A DNA stretch of 64,000 nucleotides, taken from assembly GCA_023634235.1 (NCBI GenBank), contig JAMKCF010000007.1, positions 4,072,001-4,136,000 on the forward strand, read 5' to 3'. Within the stretch, counting starts at the first letter, position 1. Each line of letters opens with the position of its first letter. This DNA comes from Pisaster brevispinus. Lineage: Eukaryota > Echinodermata > Asteroidea > Forcipulatida > Asteriidae. Position numbers and translations under genes: made by a program. The notes under the pieces are model-generated. The model did no database searches. It was given only the letters and a program-made list of their open reading frames with translations, and was not told where the DNA came from. Of the stretch, positions 1-9,914 are shown in pieces.

Positions 1-47
1 TTACATCTAGATTTTCACTATACACTGCTTTCGTTCAGCGTGGAAAC

Positions 48-1135
48 ATGTATCCAGTTCTAATTGTGCTTGCAATGTTTCATGTATGCAGAGCGTGTTT
101 CATCACGGGTCATCCGGAGGATACCGTAGCTGAGGTAGGAGAGCCTGCCACGCTGAGGTGTAGCACTGACTTCACCGTCTGTCGACATTCTAGTGCAGAG
201 TCTGATTCATTGGGAGCGTGAGACAAACGACACATTTGAAGCAATTTCTTTTTGTGTTCATATGTTTCGTGGGTATTCAGACAGATATTCAGTGTCTTCT
301 GGTCCTGACTGGTCTTTGACGATTACAGGAGTCCAGCCAAGTGATGTAAGGCAATATCGATGCAAAATTTACTCAAATTTAACAAACCTTTGGGTTCCAT
401 CTTCCCCTGCGACCCTCATCATGCCATCACTAATCGACATCAGTGTCAAGCCGCCTCATAGTCCAATAACAACGGGAGATAATGCTACATTTCTGTAACG
501 TTCAGTCTCAGCATGAAGCTCTACCGACCCTCAATGTGACATGGTTTGTGAATGGAACTAACGTCAGAAGATTTCAAGATCAATCATTTTATCATTTGGA
601 TAACGACGAATACACCTTAGCATTTCCCAAGATAAATGTTAACTACACTACCGTGTATTGTAAGGTATTCAGTGGAACTAAGTACGTGGAAAGAAGTGAT
701 AACTATCTGATACTCATTCATCCTCAGAAGAAACAGAAAACATCCGCTACTCAAGTACCTGAGACCGTCGAGGTTCTCATCGTCAACCCTACTGAGTTTC
801 CCCATCACACCGATGAGCCATCTGCTTCACAGGTACCTGCGAACGATGACTCTCCCACCATCAACTCTGCTGAGTTTACCCCCAACACCGTGCCTTCTCA
901 CTCAACAACACCAGCAGAGAGAAAAATACCAAGTGTGACCGTTGAGGGAGCACATCAGTCCCCATCCTTCCAACCTTCCCCTAAGAATCCTGATCCTAAA
1001 CTCCAAGACTCATCCTTGGATGATAATACTACATTCATCTTAGCAGGAGGAGTTATCACTGCTGTCTTTTTGATTCTAGTGTTCTCGTTTCTTATTTACT
1101 GTTTCGTGGTCAATTACCCCCTAAACAAAAGCTGA
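48..1135 (+). pseudogene. Ig-domain receptor copy 1, tailless and frameshifted
   Basis: The ATG at 48 opens a signal peptide (MYPVLIVLAMFHVCRA) followed by the first Ig strand with Cys in TLRC. Compared with copy 2, the stretch after TDF is 4 bases longer (about 183-207), which shifts the frame. Domain 1 then continues (SGPDWSLTITG, VRQYRC) to a stop at 496-498. A one-base deletion near 495 causes this: ATFQC has become ATFL-stop. The next frame carries domain 2 (LNVTWFVNGT to TVYC), a Ser/Thr/Pro-rich stalk and a membrane helix at about 1029-1115. It then ends PLNKS-stop at 1135, only a few residues into the cytoplasm, so the ITIM tail of copy 2 is absent. Two independent frameshifts argue for a pseudogene. 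No intron is needed anywhere. The 5' flank is cut by the window edge. Confidence 0.8.
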
Positions 1136-1445
1136 TTTATATTACAATTTGAAAACTCATTGATTATAAAGTTCATACCAGATCCAACACTCCTTTCTGA
1201 AACACCGTTACAAACAAAAAAATGTGCAGAGACCGGCCCCAAAACCTCACATTAGCCGGTAATCGGCTCAGCCTGATAGGAACGTGAACCAACTTCTTGA
1301 CAATGAAGTATATTCGTTTCCCGCTATTTTCGCTCAAATGTGACCAGGAAATACATTCAAACCATATTGAGAAAGAATTAGCTTTTCCCGAAGTTAATGA
1401 TGTATCATAATTTTAGCTTAAGAACCAAATCCAAAGACCTCCTCT
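1136..1445 (+). other. Intergenic, displaced PAN-gene flank
   Basis: No gene seen. From about 1200 to 1400 the sequence resembles 6240-6440, 40380-40480 and 55180-55290 (shared words include cggctcagcctgatagga). In the other modules those positions lie downstream of a PAN gene. Here the block follows the Ig gene directly, which marks a deletion junction. Confidence 0.6.
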
Positions 1446-1517
1446 AGCAACAACAGCATCAGAAGCAGGAGCAGCAGCAGGAACAAGAGCATGAGCAAGA
1501 GCAGCAGCAAAGATGAG
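1446..1517 (+). repeat. CAG/GAG-rich low-complexity run
   Basis: Imperfect agcagcagcagg / gagcaagagc trinucleotide repeat directly before a short minisatellite remnant. Confidence 0.7.
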
Positions 1518-1606
1518 GCTTTCAATTTGAATGGCTCACAGAGCATAGATTGATACGTATGTTGAAATTGAAGTTGTCAAACAGACTGGCTCACAGAGCA
1601 TAGACT
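1513..1606 (+). repeat. Remnant of the 55-bp minisatellite, about 1.7 units
   Basis: Two copies of the unit core ggctcacagagcatagaytg. This is the same unit as the arrays at 9610, 35707 (reverse orientation) and 51238 (reverse orientation). It shows that 1-1606 is a shrunken Ig-PAN module that lost its PAN gene. Confidence 0.75.
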
Positions 1607-2408
1607 GATGTCCTCGTGGCGGTACCAACTAACCAATCCTCTAATGACTTATTACGCCATTTCTCCACCAAAGTGTCATTTTCTGGGGGAGTCACTTATA
1701 CCGGAACATTCCACGAGGGTGCCAGGCCCTGAGTTTTTTAGTTATTTATTTATTTATGTATTAATTTTATTATTTCCACTTATGTACTAAGCACTTGTTT
1801 CCCATGTCAATTACCAAGATCAAACCCTGTGATAAGTGGATTCGCCTGTAATTAACGAAACAATGTAAAATAAAATGGCTTACAAAATCCTTAGCAAAAA
1901 ACGGGCATGTAGGCCCCGTAAAGAAGTAAACATATATAAAATTGTTTGCAAATAAAAACATTGATAATAAAATACTTCATAATATGGATATTAACATTAG
2001 TTCTGTCCAGCGTCGGGATAAAGTGGTGGGCTGCAGCGCCCATAATGGGTTAAAAAGGACGATGTCTAAAAGCAATTTTGGAAGTTGCATATATTGTGTG
2101 CATTGTTCGTGGAATATGCGAAACTTTACGAAAAGAGTCGGTAAAAATCGGGCCATGCAACTTTAACTAGAGGAACTCATTACCATCTTGGCTCCATTAG
2201 TAGAAGAGGAAGTTAAAATACCCAGACATAAATATTATAGACAGTGTCTGGTTAAGTGACAACAGTCTTTACAACTCGAACACTTTGAATTTCGTAGTGA
2301 GCGGACCTTTTTGTCAGGGAAGAGCGCAGAAATTTGTGTGCCAGCTTCTGTCCGCCCATCACATCTATATTTTCATTATTATACACTGTTTCCATTCAGT
2401 GTGGGAAG
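1607..2408. other. Intergenic, 5' flank of Ig copy 2
   Basis: AT-rich with a T-rich stretch near 1735-1775. The last ~90 bases before 2409 resemble the bases before the ATG of Ig copy 1. No credible exon or RNA gene was seen. Confidence 0.5.
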
Positions 2409-4275
2409 ATGTATCCAGTTGTTCTGGTTGTGCTCGTACTGTTTCCTGGATGCAGAGCGTGTGTCATAACTGGACATCCAAAAGACACCGTAGCCGAGGT
2501 AGGAGAGACTGCCACGCTGAGGTGTACCACTGACTTTTACCATATGTCAGGATAATGGTTGTGGGATTCATTGGGAACGTGAGACAAACAACACATTTGA
2601 AGCAATTTCTTTATGTGCTTCTTTGTATCCTCGGTCTCTTGACAGACATTCAGTATCTTCTGGTCCTGACTGGTCTTTGACGATTACAGGAGTCCAGCCA
2701 AGTGATGTGAGGCGATATCGATGCACCATTTTTTCATATGGAACAAACACGTGGGGCTTTTCTCCCCCTGTGACCCTCATCATACCATCACTAATCGACA
2801 TCAGTGTCCAGCCGCCTCGTCCAATAACAACGGAAGATAATGCTATATTTCAGTGTAAAGTTCAGTCACGGCGTGGAGCTCTACCAACTCTCAATGTGAA
2901 ATGGTTTGTGAATGGAACCGACGTCAGAAGATTTCAAGATCAATCGTTTTATGATTTGGATAACGACGGATACACCCTTATATTTATCAATATAAGTGTA
3001 AACTACACTAACGTGTATTGTAAGGCATTCAATGGAACTAAATCTGTGAAAAGAAGTAAATCATATCTGATTCTCATTCATCCGCAAAAGAAACCGATAA
3101 CATCCGCTACTCAAGTACCTGAGACTGAGGAGTCTCTCAACGTCAACCCTGCTGAGCTTCCCCAAGACACTGATGAGCCATCTACTACTGAAGTTTCTGA
3201 AACCAAAGTGTCCAAGCCCAACCTTGGCAGCTCCATTGTCCCTGACACTGCGGCTTCTCACTCAACAACACCAACAGAGAGAAACAAACCAAGTGCGACA
3301 TTAGATGGAGCTCATCAGTCTGCACCCATCCGACCTCTCCCGAAGAATCCTGATCCTAAATTCCAAGACTCATCCTCTGTTGGTAATATCACACTCATCT
3401 TAGTAGGAGGAGTTATCACTGCTGTCGTATTGATGCTTGTCATCTCATTTCTTATTTACTGTCTCGTCTTCAAAAGACAATCCAAATCGACAAGCAACAC
3501 ATGCTCTGCATCTACACCTCATGATGTTGGAGGAGAAAGTGATGCAGACGGGATATCAGAAACCCAACTGCATGGAGTCACTTCTAGATGTGATCAGAAA
3601 TATGACCACACTAGCTCCGCAGGAGACAGGTCAGAGAGGAAAACGGTTACTCTAGTAGTGACATTGGACTTGCACCAGCAGGCAGAGACAAAACATGATC
3701 AAAACATTGTGGACAAAACTCAGTCCACTGAAACTGATAGATCAGTAAGTAATGGGGAGAAACGTGATAACAAACAAAATCATCCTGAGCCTATGTATGC
3801 TGTGGTGGATAAATGTCACGCAAAAAGTGAGACACTTGGTGCCATTTCCACTGGAGAGGCGTCTACGAAAGTCTCCGGAGTTGGGAAGGATGGATCGAAG
3901 CTGAATCTTGGAACAGACATCGTTCAGACCTTGAGTAGTCATTCTAATAATGACAGTCCGTCTGAGCTTGAGAAATCAACCGTCGCTGTGAAGGATTTGC
4001 CGGTACCAGGACACGTTGTTGACCGTCAACCGTCCGATCCGAAACCCCCTCGCGTCATTCCGTACCATCTCTCCAAACGCCGAGCGAACACCACGACCCA
4101 AGCCAAGACCGCACTAGAGAAGACGGCAGACCGTGGTGAGGACGGTCTGGTCAAGGATGACCCAAGACAGAGGAATGTGGAAGGTCTGATTTACGCTGAC
4201 TTGGATCTATCGCGAGGATCGGCGAGAATCAACCACCCGGAGGAGGAGACGGTTTACGCTGACATTGGAAAATAG
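2409..4275 (+). CDS. Two-Ig-domain membrane receptor with ITIM/ITSM tail (Ig copy 2), one frameshift
   Basis: Apparently intronless. The ATG at 2409 gives a signal peptide (MYPVVLVVLVLFPGCRA). Domain 1 runs from TLRC to VRRYRC and domain 2 from AIFQC to NVYC, with several N-glycosylation sites (NNT, NGT, NYT). A Thr/Ser/Pro-rich stalk follows, then a membrane helix at about 3388-3470. The cytoplasmic tail is about 265 residues and has three tyrosine motifs: PMYAVV (Tyr codon 3796), LIYADL (4192) and TVYADI (4255). LIYADL fits the ITIM consensus and TVYADI the ITSM consensus; their tyrosines are 21 residues apart. This is the layout of inhibitory receptors that recruit SH2-domain phosphatases (known for vertebrate families, inferred here). 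One extra T in the T-run 2535-2538 shifts the frame in domain 1. Removing it restores TDFTICQ and a continuous reading, so this is an assembly error, an allele or a very young lesion. The ligand is unknown. Confidence 0.8.
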
Positions 4276-4618
4276 AAGACCGTGGGTAAGATTAGGGATG
4301 GCACTGCAGGTCACGCCTTAAAAGATAATAACGAGTGAAAGATAAATAAGAGAAAGGAATGTATCACGTTTTAAGTCAGTCTGAATATTGTTTTAAAACA
4401 GCAACGATTAATCATTAATTATACGACTCTTTTAAAAACATTTGGTAGATAATGATTATTTTCATTGTACATTCCGATGTTGTGTTTCCTTTGACGACAA
4501 TGATAAGGGGCTGTTTAAAGTTCTCAATATTTTCAAGATAAAACTGAGAGTACATCCTCTCAAGATTACTTATCTTTTCATGAGTTGCCTTAAACCTGCT
4601 TCGTCACTATACATTTTT

Positions 4619-5020
4619 CACTGCGTGTGCAAAAGCAATATTATCAACACCCTCGTATAATGTTGTTTATAATTATTGTACATTGAATTGTAAGACAGGC
4701 ATGCTCTGGTCAATTATAAGGAAGTAAGTGTGAAACTAACGAGTAACTAACACAGTCAATTATATACCCAGGAAACTCAATAAAATAATTCACTGCGTGT
4801 GCAAAAGCAATTTTATCAACCCCTCAACCTCTTACCCAGGTAGAACACTCTTTGAATATCCTGAAAATCTGAAAGCCTCGTAAAATGCTGTTTACAATTG
4901 TCGTACATCGACTTGTAAGACGGGCAAGCTCTGGTCAATTATAAGGAAGTAAATGTTAAACTAATGAGGAACTAACACAGTCAAATATCTACTCAGGAAA
5001 CTCATTAGAGGAATTAAGTC
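4619..5020 (+). repeat. Imperfect tandem duplication, about 180-230 bp unit
   Basis: The word cactgcgtgtgcaaaagcaa occurs at 4620 and again near 4790. Each copy is followed by tgctctggtcaattataagg and aggaaactcat, so two diverged units lie head to tail. Confidence 0.7.
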
Positions 5021-5269
5021 TTGTTAGTTCATTAATTTACTCAGGAAAAAATGCACTTACGTTGAACAGTAGGCCTATTGCTTAAATTCGATGTAATTGG
5101 TTTTAATGTAAAACAATATATATACTTATCTGAATAAATGTGTATATAAGTATGAGCTACTCGTAGTCAGAGATATGAAGCACATAACCGGTAGTCAGAT
5201 ATCAAAATACTCGGTAGGCCCTACTTGTGCTCGTAGTAGTACTACTTTATGAAAAACAAATCTGACTGC

Positions 5270-5830
5270 GTCTCAGATATGATGCCGCCCCAACCTCGAC
5301 CATTCATAGGGATTGTCAAGATGCTTTCAACTCTAAAAATTATTAATGATACATTCTCAAACCTAGTGGCAAGTTTCGTAGATTCTCATTTGTTGGTAAG
5401 GAGCCACCAACTTTTCAACTACAAAGCAAGTGATGACAGTAAAGGTAAAAATGTGGCATTGAAAAATTTTAAATTAACGCTTAATTCTAAGTTCTCAATT
5501 GTTAGTATGGAGCCACCGCCTTCTATGATTACTGTTGCCCCACCCACAAAAAGGGCAATACCGGATACTTACTGTTATTTCAGATAGTTTCAGAGATGTT
5601 AATGCATTAATTTTCAGGCAAACAATCGCACACATCTTTAACTTAACATCGTTTTAAACTCCTTTTCCCCATTTTAATCGCCCTTTTTAAAAAGATGATG
5701 TCACCCTCACCACCCCTACCCAATTAGGGAAGTGTCAAGGTTCAACTCTAAAAGTAATTATTGATTCATTTTTAACCTAGTGGCAAATGTAATGCTTTTC
5801 TACAAACTACTCAGGACTTGCTTCGCAGCT
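5270..5830 (+). repeat. Diverged repeat block shared by all modules
   Basis: Two related segments, about 5280-5410 and 5695-5815, share the order: short pyrimidine-rich part, gtcaagatgctttcaactc or gtgtcaaggttcaactc, then aacctagtggcaa. Inverted relatives lie at 40920-41460, 55740-56230, 60840-61370. The 112-residue ORF at 5249-5587 lies inside this repeat and is not a gene. Confidence 0.6.
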
Positions 5831-7489
5831 GTACCAGGACATAATGAGTTGTGCACATTGTGTATATAAAAGCAATGGGATTTTGTGTAAGAACATATTA
5901 GTAAAATACGTAGAACAATCTTAACTTAAAACTACCTAATCTGACGGTAAGGTTGCGTAGCCATATTATAATCTATTTGATATTTACTATTTAGACCAAA
6001 TTCGAACTAGAATAAGTAAATATTACCCTCAAGGCCAATGCATTTGCCTTTAAATCAAGTATTATAACGTACAATAACATCAAATAAACCTGTATCGACT
6101 AATTTAGTGATGTCCTCTTTTTTGAAAGACAAAATAAAGGAGTAGTAAATATCCAAAAGAAAGCTGGTTAAAATAAGAAAGATCAATGAATTTAAAGTTC
6201 AGACTAGTAACAATCTTCCAAAGAAAAGCTTCTGTCTGGAATGCTGACGTTACAACAGGAAAATGTCTGCAGACCCCAAACTTCACATTGGAAGAAATCG
6301 GCTCAGCCTGATAGGAACGTGAACCAAATCCCTAACAACATATTTACCGTTTCCCGCTGTTTTCACTCAAACAAGACAAGTGAAATAATTTCAAGCCAAA
6401 AGTTCCCCCAAACCAAAGATGTATCAGAATTTAAATTAGATAATCGAATCCTCGATCTCCCGCTGTACAACTTTATAATTATAGGAGGGAGACTACTTTT
6501 ATATAATTACAAACTAGCATATATGGTTTGCACTGTCAAAACAAAGAGTTCACAATATTATTAATTATGAGGCCAAAGACCAACTTTTGTCGCATACGTC
6601 ATAGAATGGTTAATGATGATATCTAATTCTATGCAAAAACAAAAAAAATATTCTGCTGCAAAGGTGACGAATGGTGTTACTGCTGCGTGGAACTCATTTA
6701 CAGCCAAGCAGCTCAAAACGCAGAGTGTTGTATCCATACCACTGAACGGGCACGACGCGAATCTTGACGGCCAAGACGGGCTTGAAGAAGCGCCTCTCCA
6801 CGATGCTGTTTCTATCTCTGTTGCCATTGAATATCTAGTAGGGAGAGGGAGGATAAATAACATAATGTAGACAGTGTAAAGAGGGGATTGTATCATCTGA
6901 AAAAAGATGTAAAATTAAAGGAAGACTATAACCAGCATACCTGAGTTTGACCATGTTGGTCTTTAACGTCAACAAGACAAGCCAGAGAGGGCGGTTCGAA
7001 CTGCACTTTGTACTTAGTCACCCACTGAGGGTCGCCACCGTTACGCCCTTGTGTGAGTAACCCAGTGACATAGGTCGGGCTGCTTAACTCCACTTGTATC
7101 CACTGGTTGGTATCTGCAACATAAGGGTGCCGTGCTCCTATGATATTAGGATAAGGAGGTATCTTGTTGAGACGGCCACCAGCCGGTGTACTTATATGTA
7201 ATTGCCTATAGTCCAGATACTTGATGCAGTCAGTTTCTCATCGGGGATCGAACCATCTTCAAGACCGAGCTTCTCTGGATTTAGGGCCAAGATAAAAAAA
7301 AGAAGTTTCTTCCCTGTCCGTATTTTAGCAGAGGTGTGTCAACAATTAAGAACGATCTTTTTTTTGTTTTACTGTACTAAACAATCATTGTACTTTTAGT
7401 AAAACTAGAACAGCGAAGCTGCCATGGCGAGCTGCCGATCGCCAGATAGAAGACCAATGACTAATTGCAACAAGGAGTTATGACCATTT

Positions 7490-7690
7490 AAGGTTGTCAT
7501 TGTTTTAGCTCATTCAACTTGAACCAGTGATAACATCTTTGAATTTCATCTTTTTATATGAGTCTTCATGTAAGAAAAGCAATATTTGATTCAAGTTTCA
7601 AGTCAGTACATCATTGCAAAAAGGAGTTATGACCATTTAAAATGTTCATTGTTTTAGCTCATTCAGGAAAAACAGGAACATGGAGTTTGG
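7490..7690 (-). repeat. About 1.4 units of the ~146-bp intronic minisatellite
   Basis: Two copies of tgttttagctcattcaact/g with aaggagttatgaccattta, in intron 2 of PAN copy 1. The same unit is expanded to over four copies in the matching intron of copy 4 (38721-39325). Confidence 0.7.
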
Positions 7691-7987
7691 TTTTTGTTAA
7701 AAAAAATTCTGCATGTCTGTTGTGTTGTTGTTCAAATTGAGTTCTAAAACATCCAACGTTTAGTCTAAAGTTTTTTTTATAAAGTCCTGAGGGCACAATG
7801 TTCAACATTGTAAAACAAACATTTCTTTCTTAAATTCTGAAATAATTTCTGTAAACAAATTGTTGAGAAACACAATACATGGCTATCATTGTATAATTAA
7901 TTCACTTAGAGTTTAAAATCCATAAAACAACTCAAAACATGCATGTTTAAGCTTGATGCTAAAACTTAAACATTTATTGAATGCGGA

Positions 7988-8038
7988 CGGCCGGATAAAC
8001 GGACGGACGGACAGCCCGACCGACGGACAGACGGACAG
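7988..8038 (+). repeat. GGAC/GACG tetranucleotide repeat
   Basis: Imperfect ggacggacggac run in intron 2 of PAN copy 1. The inverted counterpart is at 38166-38225. Confidence 0.75.
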
Positions 8039-8907
8039 AAATTGTCATTACATAGGCTCACTCTGCTTCGCAGCTCGCCAAAAATGTACCATCATTCATA
8101 AACATGAATTACCTGATTTACTGCAGAACTTTAGTGGAGTGCATTTCAAGTTTCTAAATTCAGAATTGTTCTGAAAAAAGTTAACTCTTTTAATTGAAAT
8201 ATAACAATAACAAAGTACAACGTTTCTTTCCTTTCTGCCATTGAAAAATAGTGTAATTTTTGGCCTTGTTAAAACAAAATAAATAAATAAATAAACAAAA
8301 AACGAAAAACCTCGAAGCACAACAAAGTATACAGATGAATATAGCTTCGAACAGTATCACAATGATTATGTATATAATTGCATTTGGCCTTTTCATCATG
8401 TGTACAAAATTGTACCCATTGTTTTACCTAACTATACAACATAATTACGTTGGTGATTAAAACTAATTGTTTTGGTTAAATTATGTGAATGAAACTACAG
8501 TAATTAATTAATACCTGGCAAGTCAATGGTTTGGCAGTTGCGTTGTAATACGAAAAAGAAAACATTCCTTGAAAATTGTCGCAGATTTGGTCTCCAGTGA
8601 CGCTGTTCATCTGACAGACTTGATTGACGTGATCGTAGTTGAAAGAGAAACATCCATGATGGCTGAGACACCGAACTGAACATCTGACGGCAGAGATGCC
8701 CGAGATAGTCATGAAGGACTGACCTAGTAAGGCGTGGTGCTCTACCGGCTGGTACCAGGCCCCTCGGTAAAGACCATTCACACTATAAGATGCTGAAACC
8801 TGAAGAAACACGTCAAACAATAGTAACACCAAACTGCTAGTGATGTCAATTTTCCTATTCTGGCAGAGTAAGGTGTACCAAAACATAGATTCCAAAATTA
8901 TAGGCAC

Positions 8908-9609
8908 TCAAATACTTTTATGGGCTACAAAAATGGTGCCGTTTCCATGGGAAAACTAAATGCCTCGTAGTCTTCTCTATCGTACCACGTCACGCTCTAC
9001 GCACACGTACTATTTTTGTATTGTTTGTTTTCTTAGTTTTAAAGATGCATCGCGCAGTTTTTCTGGGAAAAAATATTGCTTAACAAATTTCAGAACGATT
9101 TTTGTTTGCAGATGTTATGCTTTTTAATTTCAGACACTGAACGAAAAAATCAATCTTTGATGATAGTGCTGTTACTTTATTATATAAAACCAACAACTTA
9201 GTCGGCCCTTACCAGTCTTTTTAAGACAGTAATTTAAATTTTAGCGAGCGAGTTGTGCTTGTACATGCTCATTGGCTTAGATATACAACAAATATCGACC
9301 TTTCCTTGCCAATAATTTCTAGCCTTTATTTTGCTGTGATTTACAATTTCAAGCCAGAACCTTTCTTTTTATGCCAGTTTCGTTTTCAATAATGTCAAAG
9401 TATTCAAAAATAACAGAAATTGGTTTCACACTTAAACAATAATCGCAAGTCATCTTTAAGATTGGGCATTTGTAAAAAAAACAAAAAAACTCCAAAAGAA
9501 GAAAATAAGAACAATCAGATGAAATAAACAAAACCAATAAAGGAATATCAACATATATAAATATCTTGAATAAAATAATACTACAATATAATATTCTGTC
9601 GTTTCTCCT
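8908..9609 (-). other. 5' flank of PAN copy 1
   Basis: No gene. The sequence is shared with 36507-37291 and 51821-52565 and includes a TATATAA word at 9180-9186 that is also near 36945. The conservation comes from recent duplication, so it does not by itself mark a promoter. Confidence 0.55.
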
Positions 9610-9914
9610 ATGTGTGTTGAAAATGAGGTTGTCAAATAGACTGGCTAACCGAGCATAGACTGATACGTGTGTTGAAATGAGGCTGTCAATTATCCAAGCT
9701 AACCGAGCCTAGACTGATACGTGTGTTGAAAATGAGGCTGCTAAGTAGACTGGCTAACAGAGTGTAGACTGATACGTGTGTTGAAAATGAGGTTGTCAAA
9801 TAGACTGGCCCACAGAGCATAGACTGATACGTATGTTGAAAATGAGGCTGCTAAATTGACTGGTTCATAGAGCTTTTAGACTTATGCAAGTGTTGAAAAC
9901 GAGGCTCTAAAATA
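9610..9914 (-). repeat. 55-bp minisatellite, about 5.5 units
   Basis: The unit reads, on +, tgttgaaaatgaggctg then actggct-cagagcatagactgatacg. This is the reverse complement of the 35707 and 51238 arrays. It lies about 760 bases upstream of PAN copy 1. Units follow each other with no unique spacers. Confidence 0.9.

Larger units (their letters stand above)
4276..6693. other. Intergenic between convergent Ig copy 2 and PAN copy 1
   Basis: No gene seen. It contains the imperfect tandem duplication at 4619-5020 and the internally repeated block 5270-5830, listed separately. The stretch 6220-6560 matches 40200-40500 and 55000-55330 inverted. The whole interval is shared with the other Ig-PAN modules, with different deletions in each. 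Confidence 0.6.
6694..8907 (-). pseudogene. PAN/apple plus F5/8C (discoidin) gene, copy 1, broken
   Basis: Four exons on the minus strand: 8850(8907)-8515, 8170-8113, 7274-6941, 6834-6694, with GT/AG borders matching the intact copies. Exon 1 encodes a hydrophobic leader and a PAN/apple domain (VRCSVRCLSHHGCFSFNYD). Exon 3 begins the F5/8C domain (EKLGLEDGSIPDE) and exon 4 ends it (LRFELLGC). Two lesions: the ATG used by copies 3, 4 and 5 is ATT here (8850), leaving only in-frame upstream ATGs at 8886 or 8907; and exon 3 is 334 rather than 332 bases. The extra 2 bases, near 7195-7215, shift the frame to a TAA directly after GNYI. Convergent with Ig copy 2. It is the inverted counterpart of copy 4. 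Confidence 0.85.

Noticed and set aside
5249..5587. 112-codon ORF
   Set aside because: Falls in a diverged repeat shared by four intergenic regions, and the reading is not preserved in the other copies.
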